Shown here: positions 1 through 10,272 of the stretch, piece by piece | How the letters are laid out: each line of letters begins with the position of its first letter | Numbering within the stretch: the stretch's first letter is position 1 | From: Coriaria nepalensis | Lineage: Eukaryota; Streptophyta; Magnoliopsida; Cucurbitales; Coriariaceae | NCBI GenBank assembly: GCA_027186245.1 | Contig: CP114493.1 | Location: 6,703,501-6,767,500 of the forward strand | Length of the DNA: 64,000 nt | Direction of reading: 5' to 3' | Translations under genes and position numbers: made by a program | The notes under the pieces: generated by a model | Database searches by the model: none | Told to the model about the DNA's origin: nothing | What the model saw: only the letters and a program-made list of their open reading frames with translations

Positions 1-839
1 ATTCAATTCAATTTGGATGAAACCTTGATGAAACTCTTATTCAATTCAATTATGTCAATTTTAATAAACTAACTTAACATATTATATGCTTGCAATCTGG
101 ATTTAATGTCTATAGAAAAAATGTGAAAACTAGTAATCATACAACATAGTGAGATATTATGATTTATATCCACCGATCCGGAAATTACATCTACTCTAGA
201 GCTCTTGAAGCTCATTAGAACTCATACCACTATCTTTTATCAAACTTCACATACAAATACACAACACAACCATACAATAGATTCCATAGCTCAATATACA
301 AAGTAGATTTCCCAAAGTTTCAATCCCAAATCATGAATCTCGAGAAAACACCTTCCAAATCAACCATTGACCAAACAAAAATCAAAGCAAGAGAATACAG
401 AGAGATTACACAATGAAATAGCAATAACCAGCAAACATGGAGAAACCAAGAAACCGATCACACATAGAGGTCGCGAGAGCAAGGAGATGAAGGAGGTCGG
501 TGAGTTATGTAATCGGGAAAATTAGGGAAAAAGGGAAATAATCCTAAAAGCCACACGTGTGAGAAACCAGGTTCACATGTTTGGCATAACTCGAGTCAAG
601 GATCAAGGATCATCCAACAATTTGAGCTTCCCAAACACAAATGATCCAACAATCTCTACCTTGAGGCCCAAGTCGAACTCTTCCTAAAAGAATAATGGTA
701 TATCTCCATGGTGGAACTCACACATAGCTCAAAATTAATTTTCTCACCCCATATCTAACAATTTCGAACAACATTCAAACTTTGTTACCACGACTATCTT
801 TGTACTTATGTCTGAAAGATTTTCTTTTATCGAAACTTT
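1..839. other. Non-coding stretch, nothing recognised
   Basis: A+T-rich DNA without a convincing open frame on either strand. It lies 3' of the degraded minus-strand copia RNase H remnant that follows, so it may contain that element's LTR, but I could not see paired ends. No gene or RNA signal is claimed here. Confidence 0.4.
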
Positions 840-1450
840 AGAGATATTAAAGGCACCATAAGTTATTTAATATCGAACAAATTGGTACTTGATGCTAACA
901 TGCTTCGTCCTCTCATGATGCACCAGATTCTTGGTTAGGCAATATGTGTTTTAGCTGTCCGAGAATATTGTACATGTCTCTTCCATGATCTCTACTTCCT
1001 TGAGAAGCTCTCGAGCCCATATAACCTCTTTGGCATTGGTCGATGTTATGTACTCCACCTCAATTGGAGAAAGTGTTACAATTAAGCGGATGAAGTTGAA
1101 ACTTTCAACTTATATAATTTCCACTAAGTAGAAAATTGATAAAAGGTTGTCAATTTTCTTAAGTTCCTATCACTTGCAAAATGGAAATCTACAAAGCCTA
1201 CTAGATTAAAATTGTTAGTCCAGAAAAATTTAAGCAAACATCACAAGAGCAACAAATATACTTGAACAACCATTTGATGGCCAACAAATGATCATAGCTC
1301 AGATTTGACATAACATACTTAATAAAGAGATGGTAAATGATAAATCTGATCTAGTACTTATCATTACATATATGACCGAACCTATGACATTATCATACGA
1401 TATATTATTCATTTTAACGTATCTTGTTCATTCTTAGGGATTTGAGATTT
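840..1450 (-). pseudogene. Degraded Ty1/copia reverse transcriptase C-end and RNase H remnant
   Basis: Read on the minus strand, the stretch around 1440-1300 gives a broken version of the copia 'GSLMYL...TRPDI' block. Around 1080-860 it gives an RNase H tail with a VEYI (for EAEY), an 'AKEVIWARELLKEVEI' helix and a clear 'HHERTKHVSIKYQFVR' motif (for HERTKHIDIRYHFIR). Several stops and frame changes interrupt it, so it is dead. The family is recognised from these motifs only. Its copia lineage and its ends are not visible. Confidence 0.6.
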
Positions 1451-1627
1451 ATCTAAGTTAAAGCAATAGCTAAAGGCAAAATCACTTTCTTACAACCTAC
1501 AACTTCAAATTTAGATGCAACTTTCTTAAAATATGATTTTGGATGTAAATTAAAGTACCTTTTTTTTTTATCCCTTATAATTTTCATGCCTAAAATCTTT
1601 TTAACTCCACCTAAATCCTTCATACTA

Positions 1628-1864
1628 AATGTGACACCCTAGGCGGGACGTACCACCATCCCCGGCAGCGCCACTCATATCTACTGTTATCCGGGCGGGG
1701 AACCCTAGCACAAGTGATACCAGAGATGCAAATTCGGCACTCTTAAGTGAGAGGTCAAGGTTCGATCCCTAGGGGGCGCGAAAGAAAAATCGAAGATGAT
1801 GGCTTAAAGTTACGTATGAGTGGCGCCGTCGGGGATGGTGGTACGTCCCTCCTGGGGTGTCACA
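1628..1864. repeat. Fold-back element with ~48-bp inverted ends
   Basis: The left arm (about 1630-1678) and the right arm (about 1816-1863) are inverted copies of each other with only about five mismatches by eye. Both outer ends read TGTGACACCC on their own strand. The ~137-bp centre holds a tRNA-like pair of blocks: a 'GTGATACCAGAG' stretch near 1713 and 'GGTTCGATCCC' near 1759, the latter matching the Pol III B-box consensus. It could be a MITE or fold-back element, or two inverted ends of LTR origin. No target-site duplication could be fixed. It sits just upstream of the copia remnant. Confidence 0.7.
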
Positions 1865-2010
1865 TCAAATTCATAATTGAGCTTTGTTTTTAGGTCATCA
1901 ATCTTAGTCTTAAAGTTACTAGTTAATAGCATGTCATAACATATATTAACAAATAAATTGGAATAAACTCTAATGATGCAAAATAAAAACAACTATGACA
2001 TATACTCCTC

Positions 2011-4830
2011 TTGGACAGAAGTTTCACAACCACAATCATTGTTAGTAATAGAGAAGTAGTAAAAGCTCATGAAAAATTGACTATTTCTGTCAAAATTAGA
2101 AAAGGCAACAAATTGATTGCCAATGTGTTTATAGTTTCGGGATTACAGCACAACTTACTTAGTGGTGACCAACTGATGAAGAATGGTTGCACCTTATTGT
2201 TTAAATATAAGCATTGCACCATCTTAGATGCAAGCAAGAAGCAAGTTGTGAATGTTCCAGTGAGCCATGGCAATTTTTCTGTTCAATGGAATTATCAAGC
2301 CTTGATTTGCAAGAGTGATGAATTATGGAAGTGGCACAAGATGTTTGACCATTTTGAACTCAAAGCAATACAAAATTTGAGTTCAAAGATAATGGTTGAA
2401 GATTTTCCTCAAGTAGAAGCTCAAGAGCAAGACTGTCAAAATTGTCAACTTGGGAAGTTAAAGAGGAGTTAATTTCCTAGAAATTAAGCTAATAAGGCAG
2501 AGGACATAATTGAATTGGTGCATTATGATGGTGCATTATGATGTGTGTGGACCAATGAAGGAGGCTTCATTGATGATATGTTTAGATTTTGTTAGATCGG
2601 TTTCTTGAAAGTGAAATCACAAGTGTTTAGTGAGTTTGTGAAGTTTAAGAGCTTAGCTTAAACTCAAAGTGAGAGAAGACTAATAGTATTGAGATCAGAT
2701 AATGGTGAAGAATATACATCCATTAAAATCAAAACACATTATGAAGAGCTTGAAATTCAACATCAATTAATTTTCTCCTATACTCTATAGTAGAATGGAG
2801 TTTTTGAGAGGAAGAATAAGACAATCATGGAGAAGGTAAAAATTTTGATGGCTGAGAATATGATTCCAAAGAGATTTTAGGATGAGGCTACAAATATTGC
2901 AATTTATTTGCTAAATAGGCTACCAATAGAAATACAAGAAGGAAAAACTCCTTATGAAGCTTAGAGCAAGATCAAGCCCTTAGTGTCATATCTTAAAGTG
3001 TTTAGATCCTTATACATCACTCATATTATGCAAAGAGGGATACGCTTTCTGTGAAGGCTGAGAATGGAATTTTGATAGGCTACAATTTAGACTAAAAAAC
3101 CTATAGAATTTTCAATCCAATCAATAAGAAGATTTCAGTTGCTAGCGATGTTGCATTTGATGAGTTAGAAACTTATGATTGGGAAGAAGAAGTGAATGGT
3201 GAAGACCTACTAAAGATTCTAGAAGGTGATCAAAATTTGACTCCTAATGCAGAATTTGATGAAGAACAAAAACCCATCATCAATCCAAGGTTCAGAAGTT
3301 TGGATGATATTTGATCAGAATTGGGTGAAAGCAATGAAAATGGAGTTAGAAATGATCAACAAGAACCATACATTGATTATAGTTAACAAATGAGAGAAGA
3401 AGTAGATTATTGGCCTAAAATGAATTTTCAAGCTCAAGCTCAATTTAGATAGCTCAATCAACATGTTTAAGGCTCGGTTGGTTGTGAAGGGATACTTACA
3501 ACAATATGGGGTGGACTATGCAGAAATATTTACCCATATGGCATGGCTTAACACCATAATGCTTCTAATTACCTTAGTTTCCAAGAAGAAGTAGTCCATT
3601 CACCAGTTAGATGTGAAATCAACTTTTCATAATGAAATACTAGAGGCATAAGTGTATATTAATCAACCTGAAGGCTTTGAGATCACAAGCAAAGAGAGGG
3701 AGGTGTATATGCTAGAGAAAGCTCTATATGGGCTGAAACAAACACCTAGACCATAGTATAGTAGAATTAACCCTTATTTGAGCAATTTGGGATTTGAAAA
3801 AAGTGAAAGTGATCAAACCATTTGCATAAATAAATCAGGTGATTTCTATCTAATGATCTCTTTGTATATTGATGACTTGCTAGTGACATGAGATGAGAAT
3901 GTCATGATACAAACATTCAAGTAAGAGATGAAGATTGAGTTTGAGATGACATATTTGGAGCTGATGAATTACTTTATGGGAATGGAGATTCAACAGCTAG
4001 AAAGAGGGATTTTTATCTCTCAAGAGAAGTATGCAAGACGTTTGATCGAGAAGTTCAAAATGGAAGGAAACAAGCCAATGTCCACTTCTTTGGTTGCTAA
4101 TGAGAAGCTTGTGAATGATGATGGTTCTAAAAAACTTGATGAAACTTTGTATAAAAGCATGATAGGAGGATTAATGTATTTAACTGCAACTAGGTCAAAC
4201 ATTATGCACTCCATCAATTTATTATCTCGATTCATGCATAATCTTACTGTGATGCACATGGGAGCAGCTAATAGGCTACTTAGATATCTTAATGGTACAA
4301 CAGATTTTCGGATTTTATTTAGAGGAAGAAAGCTAATCCTAGAAGGATTTGTGGATAGTGACTGGGTAGGTTTTATGGATGATTGTAAGAGCACAAGTGG
4401 CTTTTGTTTCACTCTAGGATCTGGTATTTTTTGTTAGGAGTTCAAAAAAATAAGTTGTAGTAGTCCAATCAACAGTAGAGGCAGAGTATATTGATGCCTC
4501 ATCTACTTACAATCATGCTATTTGGCTTAGGAAGATTCTACTTGACTTGGTATTTTCTCAATCTAATTCAACCACAATTCACTATGATAGCAAGTCTGCT
4601 ATAGTTATCTCAGAGAATCCATCTCATTTTAGGAGGACTATGTATTAAAAATGGAGGAGTTAGGTTGATACATTACAAATAAGAAGATCAACTTGCTGTT
4701 TGGTTTACCAAACCACTTCCTAACTACAAGTTTAAGTATTTCAAAAACATGATGAGTGTCATTAACAATAGTTCTAAAGATAAGTGTTTAAAGGTCATGA
4801 AATTGCTTCCTAATGAACATTGAGGGATCA
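2011..4830 (+). mobile_element. Degenerate Ty1/copia retrotransposon, protease end to RNase H
   Basis: The first open piece (2011-2472) shows the end of the protease ('VFIVSGLQHNLLSGDQLM', for the usual LKxNLLSxGQL) followed by the GAG-pre-integrase zinc motif (H..., CQNCQLGK). Integrase traces follow at 2520-2960 ('NGVFERKNKTIMEK'). Reverse transcriptase is at about 3460-4300, with 'LYGLKQTPRP' and 'LYIDDLLVT' (the YxDD catalytic site), and RNase H at 4300-4780, with 'DSDWVGFMDDCKSTSGF'. Many in-frame stops and small frame shifts show it is inactive. The 5' end, gag and the left LTR are missing. The order protease-integrase-RT-RNase H is diagnostic of copia. Confidence 0.9.
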
Positions 4831-4842
4831 AAGTTGGCTTTA

Positions 4843-5310
4843 TGTGTTAGTTAGATTTTTGGTATTGACTATCATTCAGTTGGGAGGTCAATTCAAACTT
4901 ATTATTAAAAAAATCAGTTCAATCGAATCAAAATTTAGCAAGTTACACCTCAATTTAAGATTCAACTGTTTCAAAAAATTTGTTACTTAATCAGCAAGGT
5001 AACTCAGCAAAGTCCAATTTTGATTCCAGCAAGTTTAGAAGTTTATTTTAAGTTTTTTGGGAAGCAATTCCATCAACAGATCCAGTTTTGGTCATTTTGA
5101 TCAGAATGACAACTTTACTATTATGTAAAACTGTGCAGGTCTAATTTTCCGCATTTCCCAGTTTTTTCTTGCACTGTTTTTCAGTTTTCTAAGTAATCTT
5201 AGTCTCATTTTAATGCTTTGTATCTTATATATTTTTCTTTACATTATAATTGCTATCAGTTAATCAATTAAGCTTTAGTTTTTATTCAATGCTATCAGTT
5301 ATCATTATTA
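4843..5310 (+). repeat. Probable 3' LTR of the plus-strand copia element
   Basis: A short purine-rich tract (TGAGGGATCAAAG, 4820-4832) precedes a TGTTAG start at about 4845, as expected for a copia 3' LTR. The body shares blocks in the same order with the LTR at 13887-14470 on the other strand: 'AATCAGCAAGG', 'TTCCAGCAAGTTT', and near the end 'CAATTAAGCTT(T/C)AGTTTTTATTCA'. The exact right end is unclear. It runs up to the truncated end of the helicase gene that follows. Confidence 0.65.
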
Positions 5311-5403
5311 TTTTTTTTTGGAGTAAGAACACTCTCAAACAACCCCAGATCTTCGATTTATCCAACACGAAAATGTTCAGCACCAACTGTAAAAAGATGA
5401 ACA

Positions 5404-8400
5404 TTAATATCTCAAATTCTTCACCTTCCACTGGGTTTTCTTGAACTGTGTACTTTTTTTACCGAGCTCTTTCCTGGCATCTATTATGGCATTAGCTAAA
5501 TCGTTATCTTCTTCAGCATTAAAGAAACATTGACGACCCTTGGCATCCCGAACCGCAGCCTCCCAATCAGAGTTACTGTTTCCCAGGGTGCTTTCATCTC
5601 CCAGAATCCAAAGACTATGCCTAAAATGGATTAACAATAAAAAATTAAACAAAATTATTATAGAATAGTAATACGTCTAAATCTTCTAAAAACAAATCAC
5701 ACCTAGCTCTTGTCAAAGCAACATTAATTCTCTGTGGATTGGAAAGAAACCCAATATTTCTTTTACTGTTGGAACGGACAGTACATATTATTATCACATC
5801 TTCCTCACTTCCTTGGAACCCATCTACAGACTTCACCTTTACTGAAAAATTAGCAATCTTCTCATATTTCCATCCCAGTTTGTCTTGAATTGCCATAACC
5901 TGTGCAGCATAAGGTGATATTACACCAATGCTAAGCTTCCCACTTAAGCACCTCCTCCATGCTGCAATTAAACATTACCACAAAATGTCATGCAGTAAAA
6001 AAGATGTTATAAGAAATAAAGATGAAAATTCAGCAAAGATGACATACCTTTATAAAGCTTTTGGATTATTTTGATCACAACAGCTACTTCAACCATGTTT
6101 TTCAAGCTTCCACCGTCATTACTTTCCTCATTTCCTCCATGAACATTTATGAAAGAATACGGACCAAACAATTTCCCAGAAAGATAGCGAGTTTCGTAAC
6201 TCTCACTCTTAACATTTGGTGCATCCAAAATTTGATTGTTATAGAATTTGGAATTTGGGAAGCAACTTACCGATGGGTGCATCCGATACTGTATGTTGAG
6301 AAGGTGCTTTGAATGACCTAATAAACTCAGCCTTTCAAAAAGACTTCTACCAAAGCCAGCTCCACTAGAAACCTTTATACACAAAGAAACAAGACATATT
6401 AAGACAGACCAAAACCGAAACATAATAAAGCATCTATTAATTTTCACAAAGTCAAAATTGAAATAGAAATTGTTTACCTCACTGGCAACATATGCTGGTA
6501 ACTGCAACTCATCACCAATGAGAATAGCATGCATAACACCTGGAATTTGTAAGGGTATAGTTGATTCACATTCCCTTAACTGAGCAGCTTCATCAATAAT
6601 TACCAAATCAACTGGCCCCATTTTGAATGAACTGAGTTTAGATGATGTAGATACAGTGCACATAATCAGTGAAGCTCTCTGGAAACAGAATTTCTCCAAG
6701 GATCTTTTGCTACCGGTACGAGGAAGCTTTAGCTTACCAAGAGCAACCAGAAGGGTTTTCAGAACAGAGAGACATCTCCTTCTCAGATCAGGAAAATCTG
6801 ATGTATATAAAGAAGAATTTGGACAGAGGAGAACTGATTTTGCATTTGAAAATAGAATCATCAGGTCCTCAGAAACCACATTATCTTTAAACAGAAGAGT
6901 TTCTAAAGAATCGATCAATTTGAAGAGAATCTCCATGTTTTGCAAGTTTTGATCCAAAAGAAATCGTTTAGGAATATGAGTACACATATTCTTAAGACAT
7001 CTTTTGAGCTCTAATGCATTGCTTTTAAACCGTTCCCTCATAAACCTGAGAAATGATCTGTCCTCACGGTCAACATTCTTCTTCTTTCCCTTCCCTACCT
7101 TCTTCTGCAACTTACATTTCAAAGAGGCCTTATACAATTGAACAGAATTATCTAGAAGTTTTATCATCGAACTGAGGCAATGATTCCATCCAGTTTGGCT
7201 TCCAAAACACCTGCTGAGAATTTCTACACGATAATCTAAATGCACTTCTTCAAGTTCAGACCCAAAATTTAGTCGAGCCTTATTCCCAAATAAAAGCACA
7301 TCACCCAAAGGATGGAGAGACTCATTGGCTTCATATGATTCCTTTAACAACTTCACAACCCGTGAGGCCAGCTCTGTCATTGCAATATTTGTAGGGGCAC
7401 AAGCAAGAACCCTGCAATTCATCCCTAATATGGTCCATAGCAAAATGCTAACAGTTTTAGTTTTCCCTGTTCCGGGTGGACCCCATATCAGCTCAACTGA
7501 GGACTTGTGATAACAAAATGTTTTGCGGACAGAACATAGTACTGCTTCTTTTTGTGAATAATTCAGCAAAGGAGATAATCTTGTTCCCAGTTTCTCGGAA
7601 AAAACTGCATTGCTAGCTAAAGAACATTCACCACATACTTCATCATCCTGACATCAACAAACAATCAGATTTTTAGTAGCAATAAAATAAGAAATGAGAA
7701 TGAATGTTTTTCCTTTTTTTAATTATTCTTACCATTGAGTTTGAGCTCAATACTCGCTCGATAATCTTTGTATTTCCATGAGAGTGCAAAGATCTCCATA
7801 TTCTCGAGTGGGTTATTAAGTTCATCAGAAAAACAACAAACAGTGTTTCCCCTTTGCCACCCTTAGGCCTAATGTCCTTTAAGGCTTGGAGTTTAAGAGT
7901 TAATGACGGTGAGTCACTATTGTATGGAACGCTTCTAACCGAAGCAAGAGCCCAATTGTTTATCGATTTTGAATTAGTAACTGTTTCTGGCTTTGCATCC
8001 ATGACCAGAAAAAGATCTTCCGGTATTGTTATATGAGGTTCTTTTCTGCTATTGTATAATCTGGTCCGCACGTTGAATAAGAATGGCTTTGACTTCTTAA
8101 CTGAGACCACTTCTGCAAAAGGTGCTGTGGCAATACTCTTTAAGCTTGAAGACAATTCGGTCCGAATTTCTTCCAACAAAGGAAAAACAAATGAGCTGAA
8201 ATACTGCTGCGACGATTCGAATGATTCTGGAATGTTCTCTACCTGTAGCACGAAATATTCATTAATCAATCATCTCAAGCATAGCATTATCAAAGATGAG
8301 ATTAGACACACGTAAATTCTTGTATCAGTGGATAACACGAGCAAACAAACTACTAGACATCATACTGGAGGTACGGAAGTTAGTAAATAGAAGTTGAACA

Positions 8401-8899
8401 GTTAAAAGATTCATTAACTGGTTGAGGTTTTATATTTATGATTTTGGTTAATATGTCATGAAACAGAGAATCAAGGCAGCATAACAAGCAGATGATGAAA
8501 ATGAAACTTAACTTTGGGGCTGTGACGCAAGAGCCCATTGAGACCAAATGCGACATAAAGCCTCATCCATAATCAATTATATTCCTCTAAGCAGATGATC
8601 AATCAACGTTTTTTTTAATAAAAAAACAACAACATGAATGAATTCATAAATAACATAATCCAAACTCACTTTCATAATAATTAAAAAAATTGATTTTTTA
8701 ACAAGCTTCGAGTGGACCCAAAAAATCTGAAGTAAAAAAATAATAATATGTAGAAATTAATAAATAATAAGAAAAAGAGTGACAGCATGAAGAAGAAACG
8801 AGAAACCTTATTTCTGTAGAAATCTTCATTACAGATGTCTTCTAGGGACCAAGAAAGCACATGCTTAGTAAACCCACTCATCTCTTTAACACTATCCAT
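5404..8899 (-). CDS. Truncated SEN1/UPF1-like superfamily 1 helicase (six exons, 857 aa)
   Basis: Exons, minus strand: 8899-8807, 8242-7733, 7647-6478, 6372-6048, 5961-5703, 5620-5404. All junctions are GT-AG and keep frame. The protein has an N-terminal domain of ~200 aa, then helicase motifs: Walker A GPPGTGKT (~257-264), DEAA Walker B (~553), GDELQLP, QYRMHP, '[10 protein letters not shown]' and 'VALTRAR'. This is the UPF1/SEN1 nucleic-acid helicase group, likely nuclear and ATP-dependent. It is a paralogue of the giant gene at 16890-30095. Its last exon reads through the donor site the paralogue uses, so the final residues (VKNLRY) come from former intron. Everything downstream (second helicase and repeats) is absent, with a copia LTR at the breakpoint. 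A leader intron is likely, with an acceptor near 8933. It may be a functional helicase-only protein or an early pseudogene; all catalytic motifs are intact. Confidence 0.85.
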
Positions 8900-9132
8900 T
8901 TCCTCGATCGCTAATTTGGTCCTTTATTTATCTGCAAGCATGCCAACACAATACGCATAGATTAGAGAAAACCCTTTTCTATATAGAAAGAACAGAGGAT
9001 GAGGGGGTGGCGGGTTTCTTAGCTAGAAAGAAAGAGACAATAAACCTGGGAAAGAATAATCTCATTGTTCAAGCCTAGTATCAGAGGAAAAAGGAGGAGA
9101 TTTAAAGAAAAAGGAAGTCTTTTTTTTTGTAT

Positions 9133-9472
9133 TCTTCCGTACACAGAGTGACTTTCAAAAGTTGGTCTTCTTCTTCATCGCTACGTTTAAGCATGCAGTA
9201 CTAGACTTCATTCTATCCATTGTTTTCGCATATATACATTTATGTATTCTATACAACGTTACATTTTCCTGAAAGTAGAGGAGTGTCTCGTTGTTTTCTT
9301 CTTAACTGAGGAAAGTATAAAAAGGTACGTCCAATCTTCCGTACACACAGTGACTTTCAAAAGGTGGTCTTCTTCTTCATCGCTACGTTTAAGCATGCAG
9401 TACTAGACTTCATTCTATCACCATTGTTTTCGCATATATACATTTATGTATTCTATGTAATGTTACATTTTA
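9133..9472. repeat. Tandem duplication, ~135-bp unit, period 202 bp
   Basis: Copies at about 9133-9267 and 9335-9472 are nearly identical. Both contain 'GCATGCAGTACTAGACTTC' and end near 'TACATTTATGTATTCTAT'. They lie 230-570 bp upstream of the truncated helicase gene's start codon on its 5' side, so promoter or leader DNA may have been duplicated. Confidence 0.85.
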
Positions 9473-9510
9473 CGTACTAATATATAGAAATTAGTAGACA
9501 CAGGCGGGAG

Positions 9511-10012
9511 GAGTGTCTTGGTGTTTCGTTCTTGGAGAGTGAGTACAGAAAGGTCCAATATTTTTCAAAGTTGATCAAAGAAGAATGTATCTATAACACA
9601 AGAAAAAAAACTACCGTGGGCCTGGTCCACAATTTTTTTTAGACCAAACCCAATAAATAGCAAATCCCTTATGCATGGGCATCATAGTCAAAATACATTT
9701 CTCCTATTCCTACATGGCATCATTCTATTGGGTTGGTCGACAAAAAATTTGTAAATCAGGTCCACCCAAATTTTCTCACGACACAAAGTGGGATCTGGGG
9801 AAGTGCAAGAGTCGGGACTAAAGAGAAGCTTCGAATGTTGCGTCATAATTAGTACAAAATAGATAATTTATATATAGGGTTAATTCATTTAGTCCAGTAG
9901 TCTGTGTCTTACAAATTCGTCCATGAGTGTTTTGGTGTTTCGTTCTTCAGTGGGGAAAGTATAGAAAGGTCCAATCTTTTTCAAAGTTGATCAAAGAAAA
10001 ACTTGTATCTAT
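9511..10012. repeat. Second direct repeat upstream of the truncated helicase gene
   Basis: About 87 bp around 9511-9597 recurs at 9925-10012, sharing 'GGTGTTTCGTTCTT' and 'TTTTTCAAAGTTGATCAAAG'. A weaker partial copy sits at about 9281-9336, between the two units of the previous repeat. The 300 bp between the copies hold no recognisable feature. Confidence 0.75.
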
Positions 10013-10045
10013 AAAATAAAGTTAATAGAATAGGAAAATATATAT

Positions 10046-10272
10046 TGTATTTCTCACTGATATCAATTCAATTGATTGTAAGAGGGACACTTTTATATTA
10101 CAAGATATATTACCGTTACTTTGTTTATGGTAAAGTCAACAGGTATTTAATGTATTATAACCGTTGGCATATATTGCCATGTATGAGATGGATTTGTTTG
10201 CCATGTTTATAGGTAGGAGTGTTTTTGGTAAGATGTTGAGGTGGAGCTTGCCTAGTGAGGTTATCTTTGACA
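10046..10272 (-). repeat. 3' LTR (227 bp) of minus-strand copia element X
   Basis: On the minus strand, a purine-rich tract (AAGCTTGAGGGGACG) lies directly before TGTCAAAG at 10272. The segment ends ...AAATACA at 10046, giving the TG...CA ends of an LTR. It follows the RNase H end of the element by ~180 bp, as in copia. It is much shorter than, and unlike, the LTR at 13887-14470. Confidence 0.7.

Noticed and set aside
1700..1775. tRNA-like sequence with GGTTCGATCCC
   Set aside because: No acceptor stem or anticodon arm could be paired, and it lies inside the fold-back element. Treated as Pol III-like boxes, not as a tRNA gene.
6061..6952. Plus-strand frames opposite the truncated helicase
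   Set aside because: Antisense shadows of exons 3 and 4. The equivalent frames opposite the giant gene are shadows too.
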